A stretch of DNA of 42,675 nucleotides. It comes from a bacterium. Its GTDB lineage: Bacteria; Desulfobacterota; Binatia; UBA12015. The notes beneath the pieces were generated by a model, which saw nothing but the letters and a program-made list of their open reading frames with translations, ran no database searches and had not been told where the DNA came from. This document shows, piece after piece, positions 1-9,751 of the stretch. The DNA lies in contig JAUIFY010000012.1 of the NCBI GenBank assembly GCA_030430245.1, positions 1-42,675 of the forward strand, given 5' to 3'. The position numbers and the translations under genes were made by a program. How positions within the stretch are numbered: position 1 is the stretch's first letter; each line of letters starts with the position of its first letter.

Positions 1-45
1 CGGACCGGGCCGACCTTCAGACATCCACACCCCGCCCGCACGGGC

Positions 46-141
46 AGGAGCCCTCCCATGACAACCGAGAATCAGTCAACCGAGAAGCAGACCGCCGAAG
101 AGCGGACCGCCCGCGAACGCGCCTCCGCCGAACGTCATGGG
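46..141. other. Left-edge segment with competing gene starts on both strands
   Basis: Two start signals collide here. On the plus strand an AGGAG at 46-50 stands 7 bases before ATG 58. It opens a polar, Glu/Arg-rich N-terminus (about 26 residues to position 135), but the frame then runs antisense through the conserved 3' end of the ABC transporter gene to 468 and turns into Ser/Arg-rich shadow sequence. On the minus strand an ATG at 138-136 overlaps the ABC stop codon (ATGA), the usual sign of a coupled downstream gene, but that frame stops after 20 Gly/Leu-rich codons near 76. Neither is convincing as a whole gene. One may be a real start broken by a frameshift or an assembly junction. Confidence 0.25.
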
Positions 142-2030
142 GTCACCGCCTCCGCGCTCGGCTCCACTCGTGCCGCCCGATCGTCGTCGAGGTGCGCGAG
201 CACGTCGGCGTATCTCGGCTCGTCGCGAAGGAGCTCCTCGTGCGTCCCGTCGGCGACGACACGGCCGCCTTCGAGCAGAACGACCCGATCCGCCAGCGCG
301 ATCGTCGAGAGTCGGTGCGCGATGACGATCGTCGTACGGCCGGCGAGCAGTCTCTCGAGCTCGCGGTGGATCGCTTCCTCCACGTGCACGTCGATCGCAC
401 TCGTCGCGTCGTCGAGGATCAAGATGCGTGGGTTCGCGAGGATCGAACGTGCGATCGAGATGCGCTGACGTTGACCTCCGGACAGATCGTACCCGCGCTC
501 ACCGACGACCGTATCGTATCCCTCCGGCAGCTTTTCGATGAACTCGGACGCGCCCGCGACGCGCGCCGCCGCGACGACCTCGTCGTGTGACGCATCGGGA
601 CGCGCGTACGCGATGTTGTCGCGCAGAGACGTCGTGAACAGGAAGGGCTCGTCGGGAACGAGTCCCACGTGGGCCCGCACGCTCGCCAACGTGAGATCGC
701 GCACGTCCACGCCGTCGATCCGCACCGCGCCCCCGTCGACGTCGTAGAAGCGCGCGAGCAGCCGCGCGACCGTCGACTTCCCGCATCCGGTGCGTCCGAC
801 GAGCGCGACCGTCTGCCCGGCCGGAACGTCGAGATCGAACCCCGCCAGAACCGACGGCCCCTCGCCGTATCCGAACGTCACGTTCTGGAACTGCACCCGC
901 CCCTGGGGATCCTCCAGGTCGAGGGCGTCCGGTCGATCGACGATCTCCGGACGTTCGTCGAGAACCTCGTAGATCCGCATCGCCGAGGCCGCGGCCCGCT
1001 GCAGCATCATCAGGAAGAAGCCGAACATACGGAACGGCGCCTGAAGCAACACGACGTACGTGGTGAACGCGACGATCGCACCGACCGTCAGGCTCCCCTC
1101 GATCGCGAGCCAGCCGCCGACGAGCAACACCAACGCCATGCCCACCCGAGGCATCGCCTCGATCACCGGCGCGTGCGCGGCCTGAACCTCGGCCTGGCGC
1201 ACGTTGATCCACTGGAGTCGCCGGGCCGCGCGCGAGAACGCACCGATCTGGTCGCGCTCGGCCGAGAACGCCCGGACCACCCGGACCCCGGACAGGTTCT
1301 CCTCGACCGCCGTCGCGATGTCCGCCATTCGTGCCTGGACGATCCACGAGATCGGGAACGTGAGGCGGCCGAGTCGAGCTCCGAGCACCCCCACGAACGG
1401 GAGGGGAAGAACGGCGACGATCGTCAGCGGCACGCTGATCGAGAGCATCAAGCCGAGAGCAGCGACGAAGGAGAGCAGCGTCAAGCTCATGAGCGGCCCG
1501 AAGGTCAGGAACATCTGCACGGTCCGGATGTCCGAGTTCGCGCGAGAGATGAGCTGGCCGGACTGAACGCGGTCGTAGAAGGAGAACGACAGCCGACTCA
1601 GATGCTCGTAGAGCGTCACGCGCAGGTCGTTCTCGATCGCGTAGGCGACACGGAAGATCCAGAAGCGACTCACGAATCCGGCTCCGCCGCGCGCGACGCC
1701 GAGAAGCGCGATCACGATCACGAACGTCTCGAGCGAAGCGACTCGCGTCGTGAGAGCCGAGTCGATCGCCGCCATCATCACGCGCGGCACCGCAACGCCG
1801 CACATCAGGCTGAAGAGGGAAGCGAGCAGCGCGCCGGCGAAGATCCCGCGGTGCCCCGCGACCACCGGCCACAACCTCCGGAGCCAGCCCCGGGTCCGAT
1901 CGGGGTCGATCATCGATCGAGGCGGCTCGTATCGAGGCCGGACCCCGATCGGCTCGAGCGGGTGCGGGGCCGCGCCGGGAGCCGGGGAGGCTCCGACTCC
2001 GGAGTCGATGCTCTCGAGCCCACCCGCCAC
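135..2030 (-). CDS. ABC exporter half-transporter (fused membrane and ATPase domains)
   Basis: A 631-residue half-transporter of the ABC exporter (MsbA/LmrA/TM287-288) superfamily, expected to pump a lipid, drug or peptide across the inner membrane as a dimer. After a Pro-rich N-terminus of about 50 residues comes a six-helix type-1 exporter domain (about 55-340), then the nucleotide-binding domain. Walker A GRTGCGKST is at 412-420, the LSGGQ signature at 516-520, Walker B ILILD before D541, and an H-loop IAHRLST follows. D541 stands where exporters normally have the catalytic Glu. In known heterodimeric exporters (TM287, BmrC) this marks the half carrying the degenerate ATP site, so a partner subunit is expected; none is complete in the window. 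The substrate cannot be read from sequence. Confidence 0.93.
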   Translation of the reverse strand: MAGGLESIDSGVGASPAPGAAPHPLEPIGVRPRYEPPRSMIDPDRTRGWLRRLWPVVAGHRGIFAGALLASLFSLMCGVAVPRVMMAAIDSALTTRVASLETFVIVIALLGVARGGAGFVSRFWIFRVAYAIENDLRVTLYEHLSRLSFSFYDRVQSGQLISRANSDIRTVQMFLTFGPLMSLTLLSFVAALGLMLSISVPLTIVAVLPLPFVGVLGARLGRLTFPISWIVQARMADIATAVEENLSGVRVVRAFSAERDQIGAFSRAARRLQWINVRQAEVQAAHAPVIEAMPRVGMALVLLVGGWLAIEGSLTVGAIVAFTTYVVLLQAPFRMFGFFLMMLQRAAASAMRIYEVLDERPEIVDRPDALDLEDPQGRVQFQNVTFGYGEGPSVLAGFDLDVPAGQTVALVGRTGCGKSTVARLLARFYDVDGGAVRIDGVDVRDLTLASVRAHVGLVPDEPFLFTTSLRDNIAYARPDASHDEVVAAARVAGASEFIEKLPEGYDTVVGERGYDLSGGQRQRISIARSILANPRILILDDATSAIDVHVEEAIHRELERLLAGRTTIVIAHRLSTIALADRVVLLEGGRVVADGTHEELLRDEPRYADVLAHLDDDRAARVEPSAEAVTP

Positions 2031-2087
2031 GGCACGTCTCGATAGCGGACGCGGCCCGGAAGAACATCCGAAAAGAAGGGTTGACTC

Positions 2088-2102
2088 TAGTTCGCAAAAC
2101 TA
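2088..2102. promoter_or_regulatory. Inverted repeat TAGTT-N5-AACTA in a divergent promoter
   Basis: TAGTTCGCAAAACTA is a 5-bp inverted repeat in an AT-rich patch between the ABC transporter (minus, start 2030) and the secreted protein (plus, start 2179). TTGACT at 2081-2086 could be a -35 box for the rightward gene, though no good -10 follows. The core TAGTTCG...AAAA is also found, on the opposite strand, at 11675-11686 in front of the HxlR regulator gene, so a shared regulator is possible. This is inference from two sites. Confidence 0.35.
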
Positions 2103-2178
2103 ACAGATTTTGTTTCTCCACCATGCCCCACGGGAGGGGCCAGAGCGCGCGACCCGCGTGAGGAAGGAAGGAACGAAC

Positions 2179-2625
2179 ATGCAGCTCCGAGGATGGATTC
2201 TCGCGACGTTGGCCGGAGGAGCGTTGCTCCTGGGGACGTGGGCCACACCACCGGCATCGGCGAACGCCGACCTCGTCGTGGCACTCGACATCATCGACCA
2301 GAAGCCGCCGGCGCCCGCCGTCAATACGGCGCTCGTGTACACGAACACGTCGAACGACGACGTCGAGGTGAAGATGGCCGCCACGAACCACGACGGCCGG
2401 TCTCTCGGAACGCACGCGCTGAAGATCCCGGCCCGAGGCGTGCGCTTCGTGTTCGTCTCTCAGTTCATCGACCCCGCCGACCTCCCCTTCGTGGGCTGGG
2501 TCGAGGCGAAAGCCACCCGTCGCGTCCACGGGACTGCGGTGCTCGTCGGCCTCGGCGCGACCGATCTTCCGAGCCAGCCTCGCCCCCACTCGCGAATGAT
2601 CTTCCCGGTCACCGCCGCGTATTGA
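2179..2625 (+). CDS. Small secreted protein of unknown function
   Basis: 148 residues with a clear signal peptide: MQLRG, a hydrophobic core ILATLAGGALLLG and a likely cleavage after ASANA (about residue 30). The start at 2179 is chosen because purine-rich AGGAAGGAAGGAA lies just before it and because the open frame upstream (from 2110) reads as non-signal sequence. The mature part (about 118 residues) has alternating beta-strand character and no cysteines. The lines 'NTALVYTNTSNDDVEVKMAA' and 'GRSLGTHALKIPARGVRFVF' look like one immunoglobulin-like or DUF-type beta sandwich, but I do not recognise the family. It stands alone, divergent from the ABC exporter and 77 bp before the next gene. 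Confidence 0.8.
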   Translation: MQLRGWILATLAGGALLLGTWATPPASANADLVVALDIIDQKPPAPAVNTALVYTNTSNDDVEVKMAATNHDGRSLGTHALKIPARGVRFVFVSQFIDPADLPFVGWVEAKATRRVHGTAVLVGLGATDLPSQPRPHSRMIFPVTAAY

Positions 2626-2702
2626 GCGCACCTCGCCGCCCTCGAGCACACTCGGGGGCGGCGACGTCGCGAAGGTCGGACGGAATCGATAGGGTCGAAA
2701 CG

Positions 2703-3626
2703 ATGAGTGCCGGCACGCTTCCCTACGATCCCCGGTTCGGCCCGGTCACGATGCTCGAGGGCCCCGCGAAGGGGCGCTACCCCGAGGGCAACAGCCTTCT
2801 CGTCGAAGGTTCCCGCGAGAGCGTGATCGTCGACCCCAGTCTCGGGATCCTCGGACGTGAGGGTCCGCTTCCGGAGATCTCGCGCGTCCTGCACAGCCAC
2901 TGCCACGAGGACCACATCGCCGGCAGCCACCTCTTCCCGGACGTGCCGTGGCACTTCCACGAGCTCGACGCCTCCGGCATTCGCTCGATCGAGGGGCTTC
3001 TCGAGATCTACGGCTTTCCGCCCCACATCGAGGCGGGCTTCCGCGACGCCCTCGTCGACCAGTTCCACTTCGTCGCGTGCGACGATCCGCAGACGTTCGT
3101 CGAGGGCGACGTCTTCGACCTCGGCGACGTGACGATCCGCGCCCTTCACACGCCGGGCCATACGCGGGGGCATTGCTGCTTCGAGATCGAGTGGCTCGAG
3201 GCCGGCGCGAGGCGCCGCCTCCTCTACCTCGCCGACATCGAGCTCACGAGCTTCGGCCCGTACTACGGCGACGCGTGGTCCGACCTCGTGGATTTCGAAC
3301 GCTCGCTCGCCCGGGTCCGCGCGATCGAGGCCGACTGGTACGCCACCTTTCATCACATCGGCGTCCTCGAGAGCCGGGACGCGTACCTCGCGCGTCTGGA
3401 CAGGTTCGAAGCCAAGATTGGAGAACGGGAGACCCGCCTGCTCGAGTTCCTCTCCGAACCGCGCACAATGGCCGACATCGTCGAGCACCGATTCGTGTAC
3501 CGTCCCGGCGATGCGGTCTCGTTCGCCGATCCCGTCGAGGAGCGCTCGGCGCGTCAGCACCTGACGCGACTCCTCTCGCAGGGGCGGGTCCGCCGATTGG
3601 ACGAAGAACGGTGGGAGCGCGCCTGA
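2703..3626 (+). CDS. Metallo-beta-lactamase fold hydrolase with C-terminal winged helix
   Basis: 307 residues of the metallo-beta-lactamase superfamily. The metal-binding set is complete: H66-x-H68-x-D70-H71, H149 in HTPGHT, D178 in LADIELTS and H217/H218 in FHHIG. This supports a dinuclear zinc or iron hydrolase. The last 90 or so residues (ERETRLLEFLSEPRT, then HLTRLLSQGRVRR) look like the winged-helix tail of LACTB2-type hydrolases. The substrate is unknown; thioesters or nucleotides are handled by relatives. The start ATG 2703 follows a weak ribosome site. A MaoC-like gene begins 4 bp after the stop, suggesting one operon and perhaps acyl-thioester chemistry. Confidence 0.88.
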   Translation: MSAGTLPYDPRFGPVTMLEGPAKGRYPEGNSLLVEGSRESVIVDPSLGILGREGPLPEISRVLHSHCHEDHIAGSHLFPDVPWHFHELDASGIRSIEGLLEIYGFPPHIEAGFRDALVDQFHFVACDDPQTFVEGDVFDLGDVTIRALHTPGHTRGHCCFEIEWLEAGARRRLLYLADIELTSFGPYYGDAWSDLVDFERSLARVRAIEADWYATFHHIGVLESRDAYLARLDRFEAKIGERETRLLEFLSEPRTMADIVEHRFVYRPGDAVSFADPVEERSARQHLTRLLSQGRVRRLDEERWERA

Positions 3627-3630
3627 GACG

Positions 3631-4074
3631 GTGCCACGACGCCACTTCGAAGACCTGACGACGGACGAGCCCATCCTCGTGGGCCGCTACACGCCGTCGC
3701 GCAGCGAGGCGATCGATCTCGCCCGCCGGTGGGAGCCGCAGCCCCACCACGTCGACGAGGAGGCCGCCGCAAAGTCCATGTATGGGGGGCTGACCCTGTC
3801 GTCGCTCCATCTCTTCGCGATCTGCACGCGCCTCTTCTTCGACATGAAGGATCCGATCGCGACGCTCGCGATGCTCGGAAAGGACGAGCTGCGTCTCCCG
3901 GCGCCGGCCCGGCCCGACGTCGAGCTCCGCTACACCACCACCTGCATCGAGAAGCGGCCGTCCCAGAGCAAACCCGATCGCGGCATCGTCATCCTCGCCG
4001 ACCGGCTCGAGACCCCGGACGGGAACCCCGTCCTCACGCAGAAGGTCACGCTCCTGGTCGCGCGACGCACCTGA
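3631..4074 (+). CDS. MaoC-like hot-dog fold acyl dehydratase/hydratase
   Basis: 147 residues starting at GTG 3631, 4 bp after the hydrolase stop. The region WEPQPHHVDEEAAAKSMYGG (34-53) matches the single-domain MaoC/enoyl-CoA hydratase 2 signature around the active site (usual form D-P-Q-P-x-H-x-D, then a Gly-rich turn). H40 fits the catalytic His, but the usual catalytic Asp is Glu here (E35). Glu may still work or the protein may be a non-catalytic hot-dog relative. The family hydrates or dehydrates acyl-CoA thioesters in the cytoplasm. Its neighbour suggests the two act on a common thioester. Confidence 0.85.
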   Translation: MPRRHFEDLTTDEPILVGRYTPSRSEAIDLARRWEPQPHHVDEEAAAKSMYGGLTLSSLHLFAICTRLFFDMKDPIATLAMLGKDELRLPAPARPDVELRYTTTCIEKRPSQSKPDRGIVILADRLETPDGNPVLTQKVTLLVARRT

Positions 4075-4116
4075 CGCAAGCGCGGCTCGTTCGAGAGTCC
4101 CACGGCGGGAATCTCC

Positions 4117-5187
4117 GTGGGGTGGGATCTCGTCGACAGGTTCTCACACCTTTGGCACCGTGAGACCGTGCTCCGCAGGATCGTCATCGTGGCAAGCGCG
4201 CTCGCGCTCCTGCTCGCGGGCGTGGAGCTCGCGCTGCGGGCGGCGCCCTCGGAACGGGTACGTGAGCGGCCAGCCCGGCCCGCCCCACCCGCCGGCCTTC
4301 CTCCCGTTCGCGGATTGAAGGACCTCGTCCGGAAGAGCCACCGCGGCCTCTTCCGGGGAACCCTCTACGAGACGAACGCGCGCGGCATTCGGGATCGCGA
4401 GTACGCCACGCCGAAGCCACCCGGTACGTTCCGCGTGGTCGTCGTCGGTGGCTCCAACGTCATGGGCTCCTGGGTCGATGCCGACGACACCTATGCCTCT
4501 CGCGTCGAGCGCGAGCTCACAGCCACGTCGAAGTCCCCGATCGAGGTCGTCAACGTCGCGATCGCCGGGGCCAACCTCGAGGTGGCGCTCGCCCGACTCG
4601 AGCGCATCGGGCTCGCGTACGAGCCGGACCTCATCGTCTACGGATTCAATCTGACCGACATCCGGCTGCCGGGGGTCTATTCGAAGACGGCCACGCCCAC
4701 GGGGCGCAACGGCTCCGCCGACTCGTCGAGCGCGCTCGTCCGGGCCGCACGTGCGCTTGGGCGGGATCTCGCGGAGCTCCTCCGCATGGGCGGAACGTAC
4801 GCGGCGGAGATCCACGAGAACTACGCCGAGGGCGCTCCGGCGTGGCAGGCGTTCCGCCGACAGCTCGATCGTCTCGCCGAGACGGGTCGAAGCTCGGACG
4901 CGTGCGTGATCGTGCTCCTTCACACCCACCCCGAGAGCCTGAACGCCCGACACGCATTCCACGACGTCTACGAACGGGTCGCGAAGGCCGCGGAGAGACG
5001 TGGACTCTCGGTCGCGCACTCCTTCGACCTGTATGAGGGCGAGACCGACCGCTCGATGTGGGCGGCGCCCGGGAACAAGCACGCGAACGAGTGGTCCCAC
5101 GAGATCCTCGCGGCGGCCCTGCGGCGCGGCCTGACCAACCTCCCTGCGTCGTGCTGGAAGGGCGCGAAACCCGGCCCCGCCCGGTGA
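4117..5187 (+). CDS. Membrane-anchored SGNH/GDSL-like hydrolase
   Basis: 356 residues from GTG 4117; GTG 4168 (18 codons later, just before the hydrophobic stretch) is an equal alternative. A single N-terminal membrane segment (RIVIVASALALLLAGVELAL, about 21-40) is followed by a Pro-rich linker and an SGNH domain facing the periplasm. Visible blocks are I: VVVVGGSN with S113; II: NVAIAGAN; III: YGFNLTD with N178; V: NEWSHEI with H328. The Gly-Gly-Ser-Asn form of block I is common in O-acetyl-handling and alginate-type SGNH proteins. The probable role is removal or transfer of acyl groups on surface polysaccharide; the substrate is unknown. It lies 42 bp after the MaoC-like gene. Confidence 0.82.
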   Translation: MGWDLVDRFSHLWHRETVLRRIVIVASALALLLAGVELALRAAPSERVRERPARPAPPAGLPPVRGLKDLVRKSHRGLFRGTLYETNARGIRDREYATPKPPGTFRVVVVGGSNVMGSWVDADDTYASRVERELTATSKSPIEVVNVAIAGANLEVALARLERIGLAYEPDLIVYGFNLTDIRLPGVYSKTATPTGRNGSADSSSALVRAARALGRDLAELLRMGGTYAAEIHENYAEGAPAWQAFRRQLDRLAETGRSSDACVIVLLHTHPESLNARHAFHDVYERVAKAAERRGLSVAHSFDLYEGETDRSMWAAPGNKHANEWSHEILAAALRRGLTNLPASCWKGAKPGPAR

Positions 5188-5297
5188 CGTGGCTCCGGCG
5201 GGGGCGTACGCCGGCGGCCCCTTCACGGAGGCGCTTGACCGCGCAAACGGGCTCGACGAGACTTTCGATCCGCGGCAGATCCCGTCGCGCGCAGCCC

Positions 5298-8200
5298 ATG
5301 TCTCGTCTCGCGTACATGGCTCTCGTGAGCGTCCTCCTCATCGGCCCGGCCGGCGCCGAGCGGAAGCCCCCGGACTTCGACCGCGAGATCCGGCCGATCT
5401 TCGAGCGGCACTGCTACGAATGCCACGGCCCCACGGCGGCCGAGGGGGGCCTTCGCCTCACCTCGCGCGAGACCGCGTTCACTCCGGGCGACTACGGCAT
5501 CGAAGTCATCACTCCGGGGAGTGCGGAGCTGAGCCTTCTCCACGACCGCCTGATCGAGTCGGATCCCGAAGAGCGGATGCCTCACAAGCGCGAGGCCCTG
5601 TCCCCCGACGAGATCGAGCTCGTCCGCCGGTGGATCGAGGCGGGCGCGGACTGGCCCGACGTCCGCGCGCCACATTGGGCCTACGTCGCCCCGAGCCGCC
5701 CGGAAGTGCCCGGGCCGGGACACCCCGTCGATGCGTTCGTGCGGAGGAAGCTCGCGGCCGAGGGAGTCGAGCCATCTCCCCCAGCCGAGCCTGCCCGGCT
5801 CCTTCGTCGGCTCCACCTCGACCTGCTCGGCCTCCCTCCGACTCCGGCCGACGTACGCGCCTTCGTCGCGGATCCATCGGCCGAGCACTACGAACGCATC
5901 GTCGACGAGCTTCTCGCCTCGCCCCGCTTCGGCGAGAGGTGGGCGACCCCATGGCTCGATGCCGCGCGCTACTCCGACTCGAACGGCTTTCAGAAGGACA
6001 ACTTCCGACACACGTGGGGCTACCGGGACTGGGTGATCGACGCGATCAACGCGGACATGCCTTTCGATCGGTTCACCATCGAGCAGCTCGCCGGAGACCT
6101 CCTTCCAGACGCCGAAGATCACCAGATCGTCGCCACCGGCTTCCACCGGGCGGCTACGGTGAACGTCGAGGTCGGCGTCGATCCGGAAGAGGACCGAATC
6201 CGGCAAGTGATGGACCGCGTGAACACGACCGCCGTCGTGTGGCTCGGCTCGAGCCTCGAGTGCGCGCAGTGCCACGACCACAAGTTCGACGCCTTCACGC
6301 AGCGCGAGTACTACGAGCTCTTCGCGTTCTTCAACAACAGCCCGCCCGACGTGAAGCAGATCGGAAAGAAAGGCGTCGCCTATCAGCTCGCCGGACCGCG
6401 CATCGATCTACCGAATCCACCCGAACGACAGGCGCGTCTCGACGAGGTCCACGCCCAGATCGCGGCCGAGCGCCGCCGCTTCGCCGCGATCGACCGAAAG
6501 GCGACCTTCGCGCTCTGGCGCGACGATCGAAAGACTCTTCTCGACGCGCCCATCGAGTGGACGAACGTCGACATCCTCGAGGTCGAGTCCAGCGGCGACG
6601 AGAGCCACACCGTCGAGGACGATGGATCGGTCGCGTTCCACGGCTCGATTCCCGATACGGTCGAGCACCGCGTGCGGTTCACGGCACCACTCGACCGCAT
6701 CACGGCCATCCGCGTGGAGCGCCTCGGCGCACTTCCGGGGCCCGACGGCGGCAAACGCCCCCGCCGCGGCCTGCCGATGCTGAGCGAAGTGCACCTCGAA
6801 CGCACCACGACCGATGGTCGGGGCCAGAGGGAGCACGTCCCCATCTGGATCACGCAGCCCCCCGACGACCCCAAGCTCGCCTACCTGTGGCTCACGATCG
6901 ACGACGACGACGAGTCCCCGTGGCCGATGGCCGGCCCTCCCGTGTATCTCTTCGAAGCGATCCCCGGCGACTCGACGCTCCGACTGACCCTCTCTCAAAG
7001 CTACGGCTTCGGGCGCACCCTCGATCGGTTTCGAGTTGCGGTCACCGACGCTCCGCGGGAGATCCTCGTCCTTCCCGCCCGGATTCGCGAGCTGCTGCGA
7101 GCACGCGAGAGCTCCGATGAGGACGAGGCGGAGATCTTCGCCTACTTCTCGAAGCACGGGTTCGAAGCCGCCTCGACGTTGCCCCTGCTCCGCCAGCGGG
7201 CCGTCAGCCTGCGTCCCGCGACGTCCCTGGTCATGGCCGAGCTCCCCGAGCCGCGCACCTCGAACGTTCTGATCCGCGGAAGCCACCTCTCGCCCGGCGA
7301 TCCGGTGAAGCCGGGGACACCGACCGTGCTCCCGCCCATGACGTCCGACCTTCCGCGGAATCGACTCGGCCTGGCACGTTGGCTGGTGGACCCGGCGAAC
7401 CCACTCGTCGCTCGGGTCACCGTGAACCGGCTCTGGGCGTCTCTCTTCGGAGCGGGGCTCGTGCGCACCCCGGAGGAGTTCGGCACGCGCGGCGAGCGCC
7501 CGACGCATCCCGACCTCCTGGACTGGCTCGCCACCGAGTTCATCGAGAGGGGCTGGTCGCGGAAGAAGATGGTCCGCCTCCTCGTGACGTCCGAGACGTA
7601 CAAGCAGACCAGTGCGGCGACGCCGGAGCGGCTCCGGGACGACCCCGAGAACCGGCTTCTCGCGCGACAGTCCCGGCGCAGACTCGACGCCGAGTTCATC
7701 CGGGACAACGCGCTCGCGGTGAGCGGCCTCCTGGAGAACGGCGGGCAGGGGCGTCCCACGTACCCCCCGCAGCCACCCGGGCTGTGGAAGCACGTCGGCA
7801 GCATCGTCGAAGACTACCAGACGAGCTGGGGCCCCGATCGGTTTCGCCGTGGAATCTACACCATCCATCGTCGCTCGGCGCCCTACCCGAGCTTCGTGAA
7901 TTTCGACGCGCCCGACCGGAGTACCTGCACGGTGAAGCGCGCACGGACGACCACGCCACTCCAGGCCCTTACCCTGCTGAACGACGAGGCGTACGTCGAG
8001 ATGACCCTCGCGCTCGCGGTCCGCATCCTCGTCGAGGGCGAGTACCTCGACGAACGCGACCGCATCGACCACGCGATGCGGCTCGTCGTCGCGCGGCCGG
8101 CCCGCTCCGCCGAGCTCGACCTCCTCGGCGCGCTGCTCGCGTCGGAGCGCGCGCGGTTCGATGACGATCCCGGTGCAGCGAGTGCCCTTCTGGCGAGCTC

Positions 8201-8306
8201 GGAGGGCTACCAGCCACCGGCCGATCTGGATCCGACCGACGTCGCCGCGTGGGACGCGGTCGCGAGCGCGCTGTTGAATCTCGACGAGACCATCACGAGA
8301 AGCTGA
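5298..8306 (+). CDS. Secreted cytochrome c protein with DUF1549 and DUF1553 domains
   Basis: 1002 residues with a signal peptide (about 1-20, cleavage after PAGA). Next is a planctomycete-type cytochrome c domain (PSCyt1) with heme site C39-YE-C42-H43 in [11 protein letters not shown]. The DUF1549 domain (about 140-345) ends with a second CxxCH at 322-326 ([10 protein letters not shown]). After a beta-rich middle (about 370-600) comes DUF1553 (about 680-960; [15 protein letters not shown], then [15 protein letters not shown]). Start ATG 5298 gives the best signal peptide; ATG 5316 is the alternative. This is the standard partner of the DUF1501 gene 5 bp downstream. The pair is very common in Planctomycetes and Verrucomicrobia, where it is linked to extracellular breakdown of complex organics; the exact reaction is unknown. 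Its role here is inferred. Confidence 0.92.
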   Translation: MSRLAYMALVSVLLIGPAGAERKPPDFDREIRPIFERHCYECHGPTAAEGGLRLTSRETAFTPGDYGIEVITPGSAELSLLHDRLIESDPEERMPHKREALSPDEIELVRRWIEAGADWPDVRAPHWAYVAPSRPEVPGPGHPVDAFVRRKLAAEGVEPSPPAEPARLLRRLHLDLLGLPPTPADVRAFVADPSAEHYERIVDELLASPRFGERWATPWLDAARYSDSNGFQKDNFRHTWGYRDWVIDAINADMPFDRFTIEQLAGDLLPDAEDHQIVATGFHRAATVNVEVGVDPEEDRIRQVMDRVNTTAVVWLGSSLECAQCHDHKFDAFTQREYYELFAFFNNSPPDVKQIGKKGVAYQLAGPRIDLPNPPERQARLDEVHAQIAAERRRFAAIDRKATFALWRDDRKTLLDAPIEWTNVDILEVESSGDESHTVEDDGSVAFHGSIPDTVEHRVRFTAPLDRITAIRVERLGALPGPDGGKRPRRGLPMLSEVHLERTTTDGRGQREHVPIWITQPPDDPKLAYLWLTIDDDDESPWPMAGPPVYLFEAIPGDSTLRLTLSQSYGFGRTLDRFRVAVTDAPREILVLPARIRELLRARESSDEDEAEIFAYFSKHGFEAASTLPLLRQRAVSLRPATSLVMAELPEPRTSNVLIRGSHLSPGDPVKPGTPTVLPPMTSDLPRNRLGLARWLVDPANPLVARVTVNRLWASLFGAGLVRTPEEFGTRGERPTHPDLLDWLATEFIERGWSRKKMVRLLVTSETYKQTSAATPERLRDDPENRLLARQSRRRLDAEFIRDNALAVSGLLENGGQGRPTYPPQPPGLWKHVGSIVEDYQTSWGPDRFRRGIYTIHRRSAPYPSFVNFDAPDRSTCTVKRARTTTPLQALTLLNDEAYVEMTLALAVRILVEGEYLDERDRIDHAMRLVVARPARSAELDLLGALLASERARFDDDPGAASALLASSEGYQPPADLDPTDVAAWDAVASALLNLDETITRS

Positions 8307-8311
8307 AGCCC

Positions 8312-9724
8312 ATGCCTCCGCACGCCTCCCTTCCGACACTGACGCGCCGCACGCTCCTCGCCTCTCTCGGCGCCGGCCTCGGGTCGGTTGCGCTCGGCTC
8401 GCTCCTGCGGGGCACCGCCCGCGCGGGAGACCACCCGACCCCACACTTCCCGGCCCGGGCGAAGCGCGTGATCTACCTCCACATGGTAGGCGGCTTCTCC
8501 CACGTCGATCTCGTCGACCCGAAGCCGACATTGCGCGAGCTCCACGGCGAGCCCTGCCCCGACTCCCTCTTCGAGGGCAAACGCTTCGCCTTCATCAAGG
8601 ACCGTCCCACGATCCTCGGTGCGCTTCGCGAGTTTCGGCCGAGCGGCGCCTCCGGCGTCGAGATTTCGAACCTCCTCCCCGGCCTGCAGAGCATCGCGGA
8701 CAAGGTCACCTTGATCCGCTCGATGAAGACGAACGAGATCAACCACGGCCCGGCACAGCTCCTTCTCCTCACGGGCTTTCCTCGGTTCGGCCGACCGAGC
8801 TTCGGCGCGTGGATGTCGTACGGCCTGGGGAGCGAGAACGAGGACCTTCCCGCGTTCGTCGCGCTGGTACACGGCAACTATCCGGGGGCCGGAAACGCGG
8901 TCTGGGGAAGCGGCTTTCTCCCGAGCGACCACCAGGGGGTCGAGCTCCGCGCGAAGGGCGAGCCGGTACTCTTCCTCGACGACCCCAGCGGCGTCGATCG
9001 CGCGGCGCGCCGACGACTCGTGGACACGATCGGCGACATGAATCGCATCGAGCACGCCGAGTACGGCGACCCCGAAATCCTGGCGCGGATCCGGCAATAC
9101 GAGATGGCGTTCCGGATGCAGGCCTCCGTTCCCGAAGCGATGGATCTCTCGACGGAGCCCGACGACGCCTACGAGCTCTACGGCGCGAGCCGCGGCGAGC
9201 CGAGCTTCGCCCGCAATTGTCTTCTCGCGCGTCGACTGGTCGAGCGCGGCGTCCGCTTCGTGCAGCTCTTCGACTCGGGCTGGGACAACCACAACGGGAT
9301 CGCCAGCCGCCTCCCCGCCAAGTGCAACGAAGTCGACCGCCCGGCCTCCGCCCTCGTGCTCGACCTCGAGCGCCGCGGCCTCCTCGACGACACGCTCGTG
9401 GTCTTCTCGACCGAGTTCGGGCGCACGCCGATGGCGCAGGCGGTCAACGGCCTCGGGCAGAAGGCGGCGCCGGGGCGCGATCATCACGTCGACGCGTTCA
9501 GCGTCTGGATGGCCGGGGGCGGGACGAAGCGGGGACTCGTCTACGGCGAGACCGACGAGTTCGGCTACGAGGTCGTTCGCGACCCGGTTCACGTCCACGA
9601 CATGAACGCGACGATCCTCCATCTCCTCGGGATCGATCACGAGCGACTGACCTACCGCTACCAGGGCCGTGACTTCCGTCTGACCGACGTGCACGGTGAG
9701 GTGGTGCACGACCTGATCGCCTGA
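8312..9724 (+). CDS. DUF1501 family Tat-exported protein (sulfatase/phosphatase-like fold)
   Basis: 470 residues. The N-terminus carries a twin-arginine signal ([21 protein letters not shown]12-R13), so the protein is exported folded. The remainder is a typical DUF1501 sequence: [20 protein letters not shown] near the N-terminus, [11 protein letters not shown] in the middle and [14 protein letters not shown] towards the C-terminus. DUF1501 is related to the alkaline phosphatase/sulfatase fold, and conserved Asp/His residues of that kind are visible ([12 protein letters not shown]). It begins 5 bp after the DUF1549/DUF1553 gene and is certainly co-transcribed with it. Such pairs are thought to act together outside the inner membrane. 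The substrate is unknown. Confidence 0.92.
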   Translation: MPPHASLPTLTRRTLLASLGAGLGSVALGSLLRGTARAGDHPTPHFPARAKRVIYLHMVGGFSHVDLVDPKPTLRELHGEPCPDSLFEGKRFAFIKDRPTILGALREFRPSGASGVEISNLLPGLQSIADKVTLIRSMKTNEINHGPAQLLLLTGFPRFGRPSFGAWMSYGLGSENEDLPAFVALVHGNYPGAGNAVWGSGFLPSDHQGVELRAKGEPVLFLDDPSGVDRAARRRLVDTIGDMNRIEHAEYGDPEILARIRQYEMAFRMQASVPEAMDLSTEPDDAYELYGASRGEPSFARNCLLARRLVERGVRFVQLFDSGWDNHNGIASRLPAKCNEVDRPASALVLDLERRGLLDDTLVVFSTEFGRTPMAQAVNGLGQKAAPGRDHHVDAFSVWMAGGGTKRGLVYGETDEFGYEVVRDPVHVHDMNATILHLLGIDHERLTYRYQGRDFRLTDVHGEVVHDLIA

Positions 9725-9751
9725 TGCCGACTCGCGCCGCGTCGGCTCGGT

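Noticed and set aside
499..2649. 716-codon open frame on the minus strand
   Set aside because: It is an out-of-phase shadow of the ABC exporter gene, Arg/Gly-rich with no family sense.
5298..9724. Assigning the contig to Planctomycetes from the DUF1549/DUF1553/DUF1501 pair
   Set aside because: The pair also occurs outside that phylum and the other genes (bactofilin, MopE-like, GT9, YfiR) fit a delta-proteobacterial-type genome better.
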